25,292 bases of DNA from CAZVRZ01 sp964629965 (GTDB lineage Bacteria > Chloroflexota > Anaerolineae > Anaerolineales > UBA4823), in assembly GCA_964629965.1 (NCBI GenBank), contig CAZVRZ010000078.1:1-25292 (forward strand), written 5' to 3'. The position numbers and the translations under genes are program-made. The stretch's first letter is position 1, and each line of letters starts with the position of its first letter. Positions 1 to 7,587 of this stretch are shown here, piece by piece. The notes under the pieces were generated by a model. The model saw only the letters and a list, made by a program, of their open reading frames with translations. It was not told the DNA's origin and searched no databases.

Positions 1-622
1 GGGCAATATCATCCTCGCCGTTTCCGCCCGGGTCGGGGTCAAAGAAACCGCCTGGCCAACCCATACCATGATCGGAAAGGATCAGGGTGTACTTTTTGGC
101 TGGGTAGGAGGATGTTGCCCAGATGACAAAATCGACCAGGGTGTCGCCGGAAGCCATGTTCACTTCGCCCAATTCTTCTATAAGGGTTGAGTTAATAGTT
201 TTTAGATCGGGATCCTGGGTGATTGCATACCGGCGGGTATCTGTCCAATCCCCGTCACCATCAAAACCGCCATCATAACGATCGATCTGAGCAACGATTT
301 GCAGCTTATCGGTTGAGCCTACCCGTTCAGCTTCATTGAGATCGGTGAAGATATCTTCTTCAAGGATCTCATCATCAGCATCCATATATAACATCACCAG
401 CCATTCCCTTTCCCCTGTGACTGGCTGCTCGGACTCGTCTTCTGATGGTGAAGCAGTGGTCTCTACCACAGCCGCAGGTAGGTCTTCTGGCGCGATCCCA
501 ATTTCTTCTTGTTCGGTGGGCTCGGTTTCGTAATCTTCATCTCCTAGCAGCAGGGAACAGCAGCCGACCAGCAGGCTGCTGATGAGAAGCAGTGAAACGA
601 GGCGGTACAGGATTTTATGCAT
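1..622 (-). CDS. Clostripain-family (peptidase C11) lipoprotein, C-terminus cut by window edge
   Basis: The reading frame is open from an ATG at 622 to the left edge, 207 codons. The N-terminus is a lipoprotein signal: a basic start, a hydrophobic run and the lipobox Leu-Val-Gly-Cys with Cys21. A low-complexity acidic linker follows to about residue 70. Then comes the clostripain-like start of the protease domain (WLVMLYMDADDEI, about residues 74-86) and the segment LILSDHGMGWPGG near residue 185, whose Asp-His-Gly-x-Gly-Trp carries the catalytic His of C11 peptidases. The catalytic Cys would lie beyond the edge and cannot be checked. A GAAAGGG lies nine bases before the ATG. By family, this should be a cell-surface cysteine protease that cuts after basic residues. 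Family confidence is good, substrate unknown. A possible minus-strand -10 (TATAAT, 692 to 687) lies upstream without a convincing -35. Confidence 0.85.
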   Translation of the reverse strand, partial: MHKILYRLVSLLLISSLLVGCCSLLLGDEDYETEPTEQEEIGIAPEDLPAAVVETTASPSEDESEQPVTGEREWLVMLYMDADDEILEEDIFTDLNEAERVGSTDKLQIVAQIDRYDGGFDGDGDWTDTRRYAITQDPDLKTINSTLIEELGEVNMASGDTLVDFVIWATSSYPAKKYTLILSDHGMGWPGGFFDPDPGGNGEDDIA

Positions 623-731
623 GAGGGGGTACCCTTTCTTTTTAGGTGTGCGGGGTGGCGGCCTTTGTGGCCGGGGTGGATTGCAGATTATACGACACAT
701 TGGCTGATCTGAGTGACACACCATCTTGACC

Positions 732-760
732 TTGCCATCCATACCAAACATCGTTATAAT
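732..760 (+). promoter_or_regulatory. Promoter of the alaS T-box transcript
   Basis: A -35 hexamer TTGCCA (732-737) and a perfect -10 TATAAT (755-760) are separated by 17 bases. Transcription would start near 767, just ahead of the first structural element of the T-box leader, which supports the assignment. Confidence 0.75.
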
Positions 761-766
761 CGCTTT

Positions 767-1052
767 CACATACACAAAGTCGTTGACAGGGAACAAGCGC
801 CAGCAGGCGGTCCAGAGAGCCGGGTGAGTTGGTGAAAGCCCGGCGCCAGATCCACTGGCCTTCGCCTCCCTCGAGATGCAAGCTGAAAATCCCTTCGGAA
901 TGCGCCCAGGATGAGTAAGTCTTTGCCGGGAATGCCCGTTACAGGATGCGCCAGTGATAGCTGGCGGCGGAGGCCGGATCTGTAAAGCTCTGGCAAAGTG
1001 AGGTGGTACCACGTGACCAACGTCCTCAGGTTCGATTGAGGGCGTTTTCATT
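767..1052 (+). promoter_or_regulatory. T-box riboswitch, alanine type, terminating, upstream of alaS
   Basis: The T-box core GAGGTGGTACCACGTG sits at 1000-1015. Its TGGT (1004-1007) can pair with the ACCA end of an uncharged tRNA whose discriminator is A, as in tRNA-Ala. GAGG (1000-1003) can pair with CCTC (1024-1027) in the antiterminator. The competing terminator is CGTCCTCA (1021-1028) paired with TGAGGGCG (1036-1043), followed by TTTTCATTT. Stem I can be drawn: AGGGA (788-792) with TCCCT (867-871), GCCAG (799-803) with CTGGC (855-859), an AGAGAG bulge (814-819), and an apical hairpin CCGGG/CCCGG (820-824/839-843) with the typical GTTGGTGAAAG. The specifier loop then contains GCC (864-866), an alanine codon. 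CGCCAG/CTGGCG (949-954/961-966) would be stem III. Uncharged tRNA-Ala should switch transcription on into alaS. Confidence 0.88.
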
Positions 1053-1059
1053 TAAGAAT

Positions 1060-1065
1060 GGAGAG
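1060..1065 (+). promoter_or_regulatory. Shine-Dalgarno site that decides the alaS start
   Basis: GGAGAG lies seven bases before the ATG at 1073. The earlier in-frame ATG at 1058 overlaps this site and has no ribosome site of its own, so 1073 is the better start. Confidence 0.7.
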
Positions 1066-1072
1066 AAAGATA

Positions 1073-2857
1073 ATGAACGCGATGGAACTCCGTGAAACCT
1101 ACCAACAATTCTTTGCAGAACGCGGCCACAAGCGTATCCCCTCAGCTTCCCTGCTGCCCGAGAATGACCCGACCGTGCTGTTCACCACGGCGGGGATGCA
1201 CCCGCTGGCACCTTTCCTGCTTGGGGAAGTGCATCCCCTGGGCCGGCGCCTGGTCAACTTCCAGAAATGCCTGCGCACTAACGACATTGATGAAGTGGGC
1301 GATATTTCACACCTCACCTTCTTTGAAATGCTGGGCAACTGGTCGCTGGGTGATTATTTCAAGCAGGAGTCCCTGGTCTGGTCGTATGAATTCCTGATAC
1401 AGGCGTTGGGCGTGGATCAGGCTCGCCTGGCAGTGACGGTGTTCGCCGGCGACGAAACTGCACCCTGCGACGATGAGGCAGCCGGAATTTGGCGCAGGCT
1501 TGGCATGCCAGTGGAGCGCATTTTCTTCCTGCCTAAGTCTGATAATTGGTGGGGACCGGTCGGGTCCACCGGCCCCTGCGGCCCGGACTCGGAGATTTTC
1601 TTCGATACTGATCTGCCCGATCACCCTGGCTGCCGGCCAGGATGCTCTTGCGGCAAATGGGTTGAGATTTGGAACAACGTTTTCATGGAGTATAACCAGG
1701 TTGCCGAGGGGCAGTATACCCGGCTGAAGCAGAGAAATGTGGATACTGGCATGGGCCTGGAGCGCATGCTAGCAGTACTTAATTGCCCGCAGGATGTCTT
1801 CCGCATCGATACGCTTTGGCCGCTGGTCGAGCAGATCGAGCATCTTTCTGGACGTGCGTATACCGATGCGCTGCGCCCGTTCCGCATCATTGTCGATCAC
1901 GTGCGCGCGGCAACCTTTGCAATCTCAGACGGCGCCTGGCCCTCCAACGTGGAGGCGGGCTACGTAACGCGCCGTCTGATCCGCCGGGCGGTGCGCTACG
2001 GGCGCGATCTGGGCATCTGGCGACGAAACTGCCAGGAGCATTTTTGTGGCGGGATTGCGCGGGCGGTCATTGATCTGTTTGCACCGGTATATCCTGAATT
2101 GGCAAGCAACCAGGAAGCGATCCTGAATGCCCTGGAAGCCGAGGAGCGCAAATTCGAGAATACGCTGGAGCGCGGCCTGCGCCAGTATCACAAGCTGGCG
2201 AACCGCATACAGCAGGGCGACGAAAATCAGCGAATGGTCTCTGGTGCCCAGGCCTTTGACCTCTTCGAGACGTATGGGTTTCCTCTTTCGCTGACGGTCG
2301 AATTGGCCGGTGAGCAGGGTTTGGAGGTGGATGTGGTTGGCTTCGAACGTGAATACCAGACGCACAGGCAGGCTTCGCGCCCTGCCGGCGAGCAGATGTT
2401 CAAAGGCGGCCTGGCAGACAGCACCTTCCAAAACGCTTGCCTGCACACTGCCACCCACCTGCTGCACCAGGCGCTGCGCACGGTGCTGGGCGAGATGGTG
2501 CAGCAGATGGGCTCTAATATCACCACCGAGCGCCTGCGTTTTGATTTTTCCTGGCCTGACAGGCTCAGCGAGGCACAGATCCAGCAGGTGGAAGAAATGG
2601 TCAATGCCCAGATCGCGGCCGACCTGCAGGTGCAATGCGAGATCATGTCACTGGAGCAGGCGCGGCAAGCCGGGGCGCTGGCCTTCTTCGGCGAGAAATA
2701 CGGCGAACAGGTCAAAGTATATTCCATTGGCGCTTTCTCGAAGGAAGTGTGCGGCGGCCCGCACGTGAACCGAACCGCTGAGTTGGGCAGCTTCAAGATC
2801 CTCAAGCAGGAAGCGGTGGGGCAGGGCGTGCGGCGTATCCGGGCCGTGGTAAATTAA
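1073..2857 (+). CDS. alaS: Alanine--tRNA ligase, short form without C-Ala domain
   Basis: This protein (594 residues from ATG 1073) charges tRNA-Ala in the cytoplasm. The class II catalytic core is clear: RIPSASLLPENDPTVLFTTAGM near the N-terminus, TFFEMLGNWSLGDYFK, and GPCGPDSEIFFDT. A Cys cluster (Cys187, Cys191, Cys193) precedes VEIWNNVFMEYN, and GMGLERM follows. The editing domain has all four zinc ligands, HTATH (458-462) and CGGPH (560-564). The protein ends right after the editing domain at QGVRRIRAVVN. Most bacterial AlaRS are about 870 residues; this one lacks the C-terminal coiled coil and DHHA1/C-Ala domain. From memory, the Cys cluster and short length resemble the AlaRS form of Patescibacteria and some Chloroflexota, so this is probably a natural short form rather than a truncation. 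The T-box upstream supports function. The stop lies nine bases from the convergent sulfur-transporter gene. Confidence 0.95.
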   Translation: MNAMELRETYQQFFAERGHKRIPSASLLPENDPTVLFTTAGMHPLAPFLLGEVHPLGRRLVNFQKCLRTNDIDEVGDISHLTFFEMLGNWSLGDYFKQESLVWSYEFLIQALGVDQARLAVTVFAGDETAPCDDEAAGIWRRLGMPVERIFFLPKSDNWWGPVGSTGPCGPDSEIFFDTDLPDHPGCRPGCSCGKWVEIWNNVFMEYNQVAEGQYTRLKQRNVDTGMGLERMLAVLNCPQDVFRIDTLWPLVEQIEHLSGRAYTDALRPFRIIVDHVRAATFAISDGAWPSNVEAGYVTRRLIRRAVRYGRDLGIWRRNCQEHFCGGIARAVIDLFAPVYPELASNQEAILNALEAEERKFENTLERGLRQYHKLANRIQQGDENQRMVSGAQAFDLFETYGFPLSLTVELAGEQGLEVDVVGFEREYQTHRQASRPAGEQMFKGGLADSTFQNACLHTATHLLHQALRTVLGEMVQQMGSNITTERLRFDFSWPDRLSEAQIQQVEEMVNAQIAADLQVQCEIMSLEQARQAGALAFFGEKYGEQVKVYSIGAFSKEVCGGPHVNRTAELGSFKILKQEAVGQGVRRIRAVVN

Positions 2858-2866
2858 AATTGTTGT

Positions 2867-4111
2867 TTAACCGCAGCCGCCGCTGCTTTTGTCCCGCTTT
2901 ATTTGCAGCTTGATCTTGGGGGTGTATTCCAATTCCCATTCGTGCGGGTTAGGATAGGAGGCCTCGTAACGCGCTCCCAGCGCGGCCTGGAATCGGTAGG
3001 CTAGCTCATCTTGACCGGGGGGAGTGGGTGTGGGCGTAATCTTGACTTCTTGCCCGGCGAAAATTCTAAGCCAGTTGTTGATGCCTCCTTCCAAAATGTA
3101 TACATTGGGCACGCTTTCTGCCGTCAGGGTTTTCCAGGCTTGCGTGGCGGCAGTTTCATCGTTGCTCATCACAACGTAAACCACGTTGGCCGCAGTTTGG
3201 GCCAGTAGTTCTTTGGTCAGACTGGGCACATCATCCAGGTCGATGCGGCGCGCGCCCTGGATGTGGAACAGGTTGTAATCGCTTTCGGGGCGCACATCCA
3301 ACATCACAATACGCAGGCGGTCATCGGCCAGGCTGGTAAGTAGTTCGCCGGGGTGGATTTGAACGGTGCGAGTGGTCAAGAGCGATTCTTTTTCAAAGGA
3401 GATGCGCGACCATTTCTCTTCAATGTTTGGCTGCCCAAGCGCTAATACGACCAGAGCGCCCAACACCAGGGCGCCGGCCCCGGCCAGGCGAACGCGCGGC
3501 TCTTTCTTAAGGTCTCGCTTACCGAAAATGCGTTCAAGCTGTTCGCCGCCCCAGAACATGAACAGTGCCATTAGGATGACAAAAACTACCACGACGCCGT
3601 TGGGCACGTTCAGTAAATCCATCCAGGTTAGGCGGCCGTAATAACCGCTGTTATTCCACCAGTTCCAGAACAGGCCGGCTGTCTCGCCGAAGCCCCACAC
3701 ACCCACCAGCGCACCCAAGGAAAAGGCCAATCCGTCTAGCTTGAGTGTGGAGGCGGCAACCAGCGATGTGCCAGGGCAGAAGCCGCCAACGATAAACCCG
3801 ACGCCCATGATCAAACCGCCGACAATGCCCGGCCACAGGTAGGTGGGATTTACCCACACTTTGCTGAAGTCGAGGATGCCGATGCCAACCGATAGGAAGA
3901 TCAGCACCATGGCAGTCACGATAGCAGTGAACATCACTTTTAGCACAGTTAAATTTTTAAAGTAGAACTGCGCCGCCAATAACTTGGAATTACCAAAACC
4001 GGAAATTTCCAGTGCAAAACCGAAACCAAAGCCGATCAGGCCAAAAACCAGGTAAGTCCAGGGGTTATTGGCCAGCGGCTCTAAGAAGGGTTCTAAGGGA
4101 AAAATAGGCAT
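2867..4111 (-). CDS. YeeE/YedE-type sulfur transporter half fused to a degenerate rhodanese, with a GGCG tail
   Basis: This 414-residue membrane protein starts at ATG 4111, eight bases after GGAGA and 13 bases after the upstream gene. Hydrophobic segments fill residues about 18-226. They include the YeeE signature GGFCPGTS with Cys112, the kind of Cys thought to pass thiosulfate or sulfane sulfur through the pore. A basic stretch (193-208) before the last helix suggests that the following part lies outside the membrane. Residues about 250-352 form a rhodanese fold (IVMLDVRPESDYN, HIQGARRI, YILEGGINNWL), but the active-site loop reads VMSNDET, so the catalytic Cys is missing. A Pro/Thr linker follows, and the protein ends KSSGGCG. 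Cys112 and Cys413 are its only cysteines. The tail resembles the GGCGG carrier arm of SoxY. Last gene of the cytochrome operon. Confidence 0.85.
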   Translation of the reverse strand: MPIFPLEPFLEPLANNPWTYLVFGLIGFGFGFALEISGFGNSKLLAAQFYFKNLTVLKVMFTAIVTAMVLIFLSVGIGILDFSKVWVNPTYLWPGIVGGLIMGVGFIVGGFCPGTSLVAASTLKLDGLAFSLGALVGVWGFGETAGLFWNWWNNSGYYGRLTWMDLLNVPNGVVVVFVILMALFMFWGGEQLERIFGKRDLKKEPRVRLAGAGALVLGALVVLALGQPNIEEKWSRISFEKESLLTTRTVQIHPGELLTSLADDRLRIVMLDVRPESDYNLFHIQGARRIDLDDVPSLTKELLAQTAANVVYVVMSNDETAATQAWKTLTAESVPNVYILEGGINNWLRIFAGQEVKITPTPTPPGQDELAYRFQAALGARYEASYPNPHEWELEYTPKIKLQIKRDKSSGGCG

Positions 4112-4124
4112 GGGGAAGTCTCCA

Positions 4125-4697
4125 CTAATTCCAGAACTTGCGTAAAAAGTATGCCAGGGCATAGGCGCTGGCAAATATGCACATCATCAATACCCACGAG
4201 CCCACCGAGAGCGTAGCCCCGCCTGTCAGCGCCTGTCCCGAGGTGCAGCCGCGTGCCATGCGCGCGCCGTAGGCCATGATCGCCCCGCCGGCAAATGCCA
4301 TGATCAACCGCACTCGCGGGGTGACGTGCGGTCCTCTATTGAGCTCTACTTTGAAACGTCCATGGATAATGCCCGATACGGCCCCGCCAACCAGTGCACC
4401 AAAAAACACCGGCACTGTCCAGTCGTCCAGCGGATTGGTACTACCGCCAGCCATCTTTATCAAGTAAGGCGTGCGGTCAACATGCTCGGGTGCAATGACA
4501 TCTTCCACTGCGGTTGTCAGCCGGCTCATTCCACCGGACGCTCCCAGGCCGTTGCTAGTTAGCAGGATGGCCAGGAAAAGAACCATGCCCAAAAGAGCAC
4601 CGCCCAGGTAGGGATGCACATAGTCCTTTTCGGGGCGATGGAGCAGGCGTTTCCAGTCAAACGTTTTCTTCTGTTTCACAGAAGCATTGGTAGTCAT
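4125..4697 (-). CDS. YeeE/YedE-type sulfur transporter half
   Basis: This integral membrane protein has 190 residues from ATG 4697. A GGAGG five bases upstream decides this start over a TTG at 4709. Helices are visible at about 31-47, 95-111, 130-146 and 165-185. The segment ARMARGCTSGQALTGGA carries Cys151 and matches the family signature Gly-Cys-Thr-Ser-Gly. YeeE/TsuA proteins are two related halves, each with one such Cys motif; here this gene supplies one half and the next gene the other, like two-gene PmpA/PmpB systems. The role would be uptake of thiosulfate or another sulfur compound. It lies 20 bases after the cytochrome b fusion gene and 13 bases before its partner. Substrate is inferred from family and neighbours only. 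Confidence 0.85.
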   Translation of the reverse strand: MTTNASVKQKKTFDWKRLLHRPEKDYVHPYLGGALLGMVLFLAILLTSNGLGASGGMSRLTTAVEDVIAPEHVDRTPYLIKMAGGSTNPLDDWTVPVFFGALVGGAVSGIIHGRFKVELNRGPHVTPRVRLIMAFAGGAIMAYGARMARGCTSGQALTGGATLSVGSWVLMMCIFASAYALAYFLRKFWN

Positions 4698-4717
4698 ACG
4701 ATCCTCCAAACGATCTT

Positions 4718-7567
4718 TTATTTATTTTTTTCTTCTGTATCAAGAGGTGATGCGGCAGTTGGGTGTGCATTTGCGGCAGGGTTCACCTCGAGATCTTCCC
4801 AGCCGTTAATCATGGCTTTGATGCCCGATAAAGGTTCGTGCCCGGTTGTGGTCAGGTACACGTGAGCAACGATAAAAGCAGCAAACATCCAGGCCACCAG
4901 GCTGTGGAAGGGTGCCAGGTAAGGAAGCCCACCCAACATTCCGGCAATTTTTGGCCATTTTTGCACGCCCCACATCAGCGCGCCGGTGATGATCTGCAGC
5001 GGCAGTAAGATATTCAGGATTGCAAAATAAGTGGCCTGCTGCAAGGGATTGAGCTTTTTCTGCGGTGTCTTTTCGAAGGGATGCTCGGCGCCTTTGAAGA
5101 TGCCTTGCAAATAGTACTTGGCTTGCACAATGGCCTGATCGAAGAAACCGTGTGGCCGGGGAATGAACTGCCGGATCTCACCGCTTGCCAGGTGGTAGAA
5201 CAGGGATAGGGCGGCGTTGATCACCAGGATAGCTGCCAGCACATTATGGAAAATAACGATATAGCGGAAGCTGAAGATTCCGAAGATCTCTGGGCGATGG
5301 ATCACCAGGCCGGTGAACAGCAGTAGGACGATGGTGAAGGTTTGCAGCCAATGCCAGAAACGCTCGTATACGGCATACATGTAAACCTTTTTCAGGTGAG
5401 GACGCGGGCGGCACAAATCGCCGTGTCGTGGCTGGCGCACGGTATGGTAAAGGCGCAGCCCGCCGTGCCCCGCGACTGCTGCCAGCACGCCGACGAAGAA
5501 CAGGGCGCCGAACCAGTCGATCCAAGAGATGCGGTTGTGGCCAAATACGTATAGATCATAATCGGCAGGGGCAGGCTGATAATACAACGCCCCATCCTGG
5601 GTATACAGGCCGTTCGCTGCTACTGTATTGGAGTCGCCAACAAAATCAGGCATCACGCTGCCAGGAAGGTAGGCAGCCAGCCGCATGGGCTGGGCCAGGC
5701 GAGAGTCATCACTGTGGCAAGCCTGGCATTCGCTGGTAGCCCATTCACCGCGGGTCACATTATGGTTGATACTATATGGCTGGATATCGCCTTGGATGCG
5801 CGGGTTTTGCAAGCCCAGGGCACTCAGGCGGCTGGCGATAATGGCCTGCTTTTCGGGTGTATCGAGCTTTAATTCGGTCGATGAGAGGGTACCGTTGCCA
5901 TCAGTGTCCAATGCCTGTAATACTTCAGGCGCGTAAGCGGCCTGGTTGACTCTTTCCACCTGGTTGACCTGTTGTTGGGCGAAGATCACGCCATCGCCTT
6001 CTGCTAGCCAGGCAGCGTTAAGATCGGCTATACTCACCGGACGAGGTCCATTGGCAGTATCGTAAACCCAGTACCAGGCTGTAATCAGGTTGTAAGGCGC
6101 TAGCATAGAGCCGCCGTCGATATTTTCGCGCAGCATCAGCACTGGCTGGAAACCTGTCACCAGGTCATTCACCGTGCCAGTACCCATTTCGGCGCCGCGG
6201 CATTGGCTGACTGGTTGTCCATCAACCTGCAGCACCGTCCAGTCGTACGATTGGATGGCTGGTGCATACATCTGAGGGATGTGGCAGGTTTCGCAAGCCA
6301 CTTCTTCCATGTGACGTTCCGCGTAGGGCAGCCAGTTGGCGTGAGCATCGGTGTTGTGGCACGATTCACAGCGCCTCATGCTACCTTTTTGCTCCGGTTT
6401 CAGCGTGTATTGCGCCGATTGGCCACGAGCGAAGTTGTGGTCTGGTTTACTTAGGAATTCACTGATCTCCAGGCGGCGCGGGTCGTATTCCAGGTGCTCT
6501 GGGCGGGAGCCGGCATCGGCCTGGTAATAGACCGGGTTATTCAGTGAATAGTGGCAGTCGGTGCAGTTCAAGCCGCGCTCGGCGTGGATGTCCCAGGAGC
6601 GAGTGAGGTCGGCTTTGTTTGCCAGGTTCATGCCTGAAAGCGATATTCTTTGTGCTGAGAGCACCTGCCCGGTAGTGGCTGATTGCCATGCATCCAGCGA
6701 GCAGTCTGACAGTGTCAAGACATCTGAGCTGGGTTCAGCTCCGGCATCAGTCTGTACCACGCCGTGACACTGCCCGCAATTGCTGCTATCTGGATCCTGT
6801 ATGGCCAAAGATTCGGTCAGCTCGCCGTCTGTGAAGGCTGCCTGGTTCCAAAGATACGTGTTTCCAGAAGATGCCGTATCCCCAGATTGCTCCACAATGC
6901 CGGTTCCCAACAGGGTGGCGGTACTGGCCCAGGCGCCTTGCCTCGAGCGAATGGCCGCAATGCGGGCTTCATTGTTGGGCTGGGTGAGATGGCACAAGAA
7001 ACAGTTCATCTCTACCCCGCTGGAAGCGGCCGGGCCGCCGCCCACCAGGCGGTCGGCGTAATAGGCAACCCAACCGGCAGTATTCAGGTCGCTGTGGCTG
7101 TCTCCTTCGGCCGACAGGTAACGGTAGGTGAGCGGATCCCACTTGCCATACAGCCCCGTGCTGGTATCCCAGGAACGTGCACCGGCAGTTTCTCCGGGTG
7201 AGGCCTGGGCGCTCCAGCCCAGGTCAGCGTGAAAACTGTGGCTAGTAATATAGTCTGTGTCGTGACACTGTCCACAGGTCTTCATCGTCGAAACAGGTGC
7301 GGCCGCTTGCGTTGAGTACACCGCGCTGTCCACTACATTTTGACCGGTTTCATCCAACAAGGCAAAGGTGGGGTGCAGCGCAGAAGCCTGAATAACCGGT
7401 TCGGCTGAGGAGCGGGCGTATACCTGTTGCACAGCCAGCGCCAGGGTGACTGCCAGCAGGAGCAAGCCCAGGCCCAGACAGATGCGGCCGCCGAGTACAG
7501 CGGGGCTTATGTTGGTGTCGAGATGAGGGCGGTGCAGCGTTCTCTTGATTAAGCGAAAGAATTGCAT
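4718..7567 (-). CDS. Heptaheme cytochrome c fused to a membrane cytochrome b (b561-like), with an EF-hand-like loop
   Basis: This protein has 949 residues from ATG 7567, preceded by AGGGAAAG. An N-terminal anchor spans about 27-47. Seven CxxCH heme sites follow at 98, 189, 264, 335, 400, 425 and 614. A canonical EF-hand-like loop, DTDGNGTLSSTE, lies at 554-565, between hemes six and seven. The C-terminal part (about 680-910) has five membrane segments with several His residues (for example 701, 739, 774, 792, 888, 902). It carries motifs such as YERFWHWLQ, LPLQIITGALMWG and HSLVAWMFAAFIVAHVY, as in cytochrome b561 or formate dehydrogenase gamma-type quinol-linked subunits. The inferred role is to move electrons between the quinone pool and the octaheme enzyme encoded just upstream, 20 bases away. 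I do not know a named family with this exact architecture. Confidence 0.85.
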   Translation of the reverse strand: MQFFRLIKRTLHRPHLDTNISPAVLGGRICLGLGLLLLAVTLALAVQQVYARSSAEPVIQASALHPTFALLDETGQNVVDSAVYSTQAAAPVSTMKTCGQCHDTDYITSHSFHADLGWSAQASPGETAGARSWDTSTGLYGKWDPLTYRYLSAEGDSHSDLNTAGWVAYYADRLVGGGPAASSGVEMNCFLCHLTQPNNEARIAAIRSRQGAWASTATLLGTGIVEQSGDTASSGNTYLWNQAAFTDGELTESLAIQDPDSSNCGQCHGVVQTDAGAEPSSDVLTLSDCSLDAWQSATTGQVLSAQRISLSGMNLANKADLTRSWDIHAERGLNCTDCHYSLNNPVYYQADAGSRPEHLEYDPRRLEISEFLSKPDHNFARGQSAQYTLKPEQKGSMRRCESCHNTDAHANWLPYAERHMEEVACETCHIPQMYAPAIQSYDWTVLQVDGQPVSQCRGAEMGTGTVNDLVTGFQPVLMLRENIDGGSMLAPYNLITAWYWVYDTANGPRPVSIADLNAAWLAEGDGVIFAQQQVNQVERVNQAAYAPEVLQALDTDGNGTLSSTELKLDTPEKQAIIASRLSALGLQNPRIQGDIQPYSINHNVTRGEWATSECQACHSDDSRLAQPMRLAAYLPGSVMPDFVGDSNTVAANGLYTQDGALYYQPAPADYDLYVFGHNRISWIDWFGALFFVGVLAAVAGHGGLRLYHTVRQPRHGDLCRPRPHLKKVYMYAVYERFWHWLQTFTIVLLLFTGLVIHRPEIFGIFSFRYIVIFHNVLAAILVINAALSLFYHLASGEIRQFIPRPHGFFDQAIVQAKYYLQGIFKGAEHPFEKTPQKKLNPLQQATYFAILNILLPLQIITGALMWGVQKWPKIAGMLGGLPYLAPFHSLVAWMFAAFIVAHVYLTTTGHEPLSGIKAMINGWEDLEVNPAANAHPTAASPLDTEEKNK

Positions 7568-7587
7568 AAGTGTTCTTTCCCTTCTCG

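Noticed and set aside
1925..2635. Minus-strand open frame of 236 codons inside alaS
   Set aside because: It lies fully opposite a strongly recognised gene, shows no family motifs, and is a by-product of codon bias.
4698..4709. TTG at 4709 as start of the first YeeE gene
   Set aside because: The GGAGG site lies between it and the ATG at 4697, which is correctly spaced.
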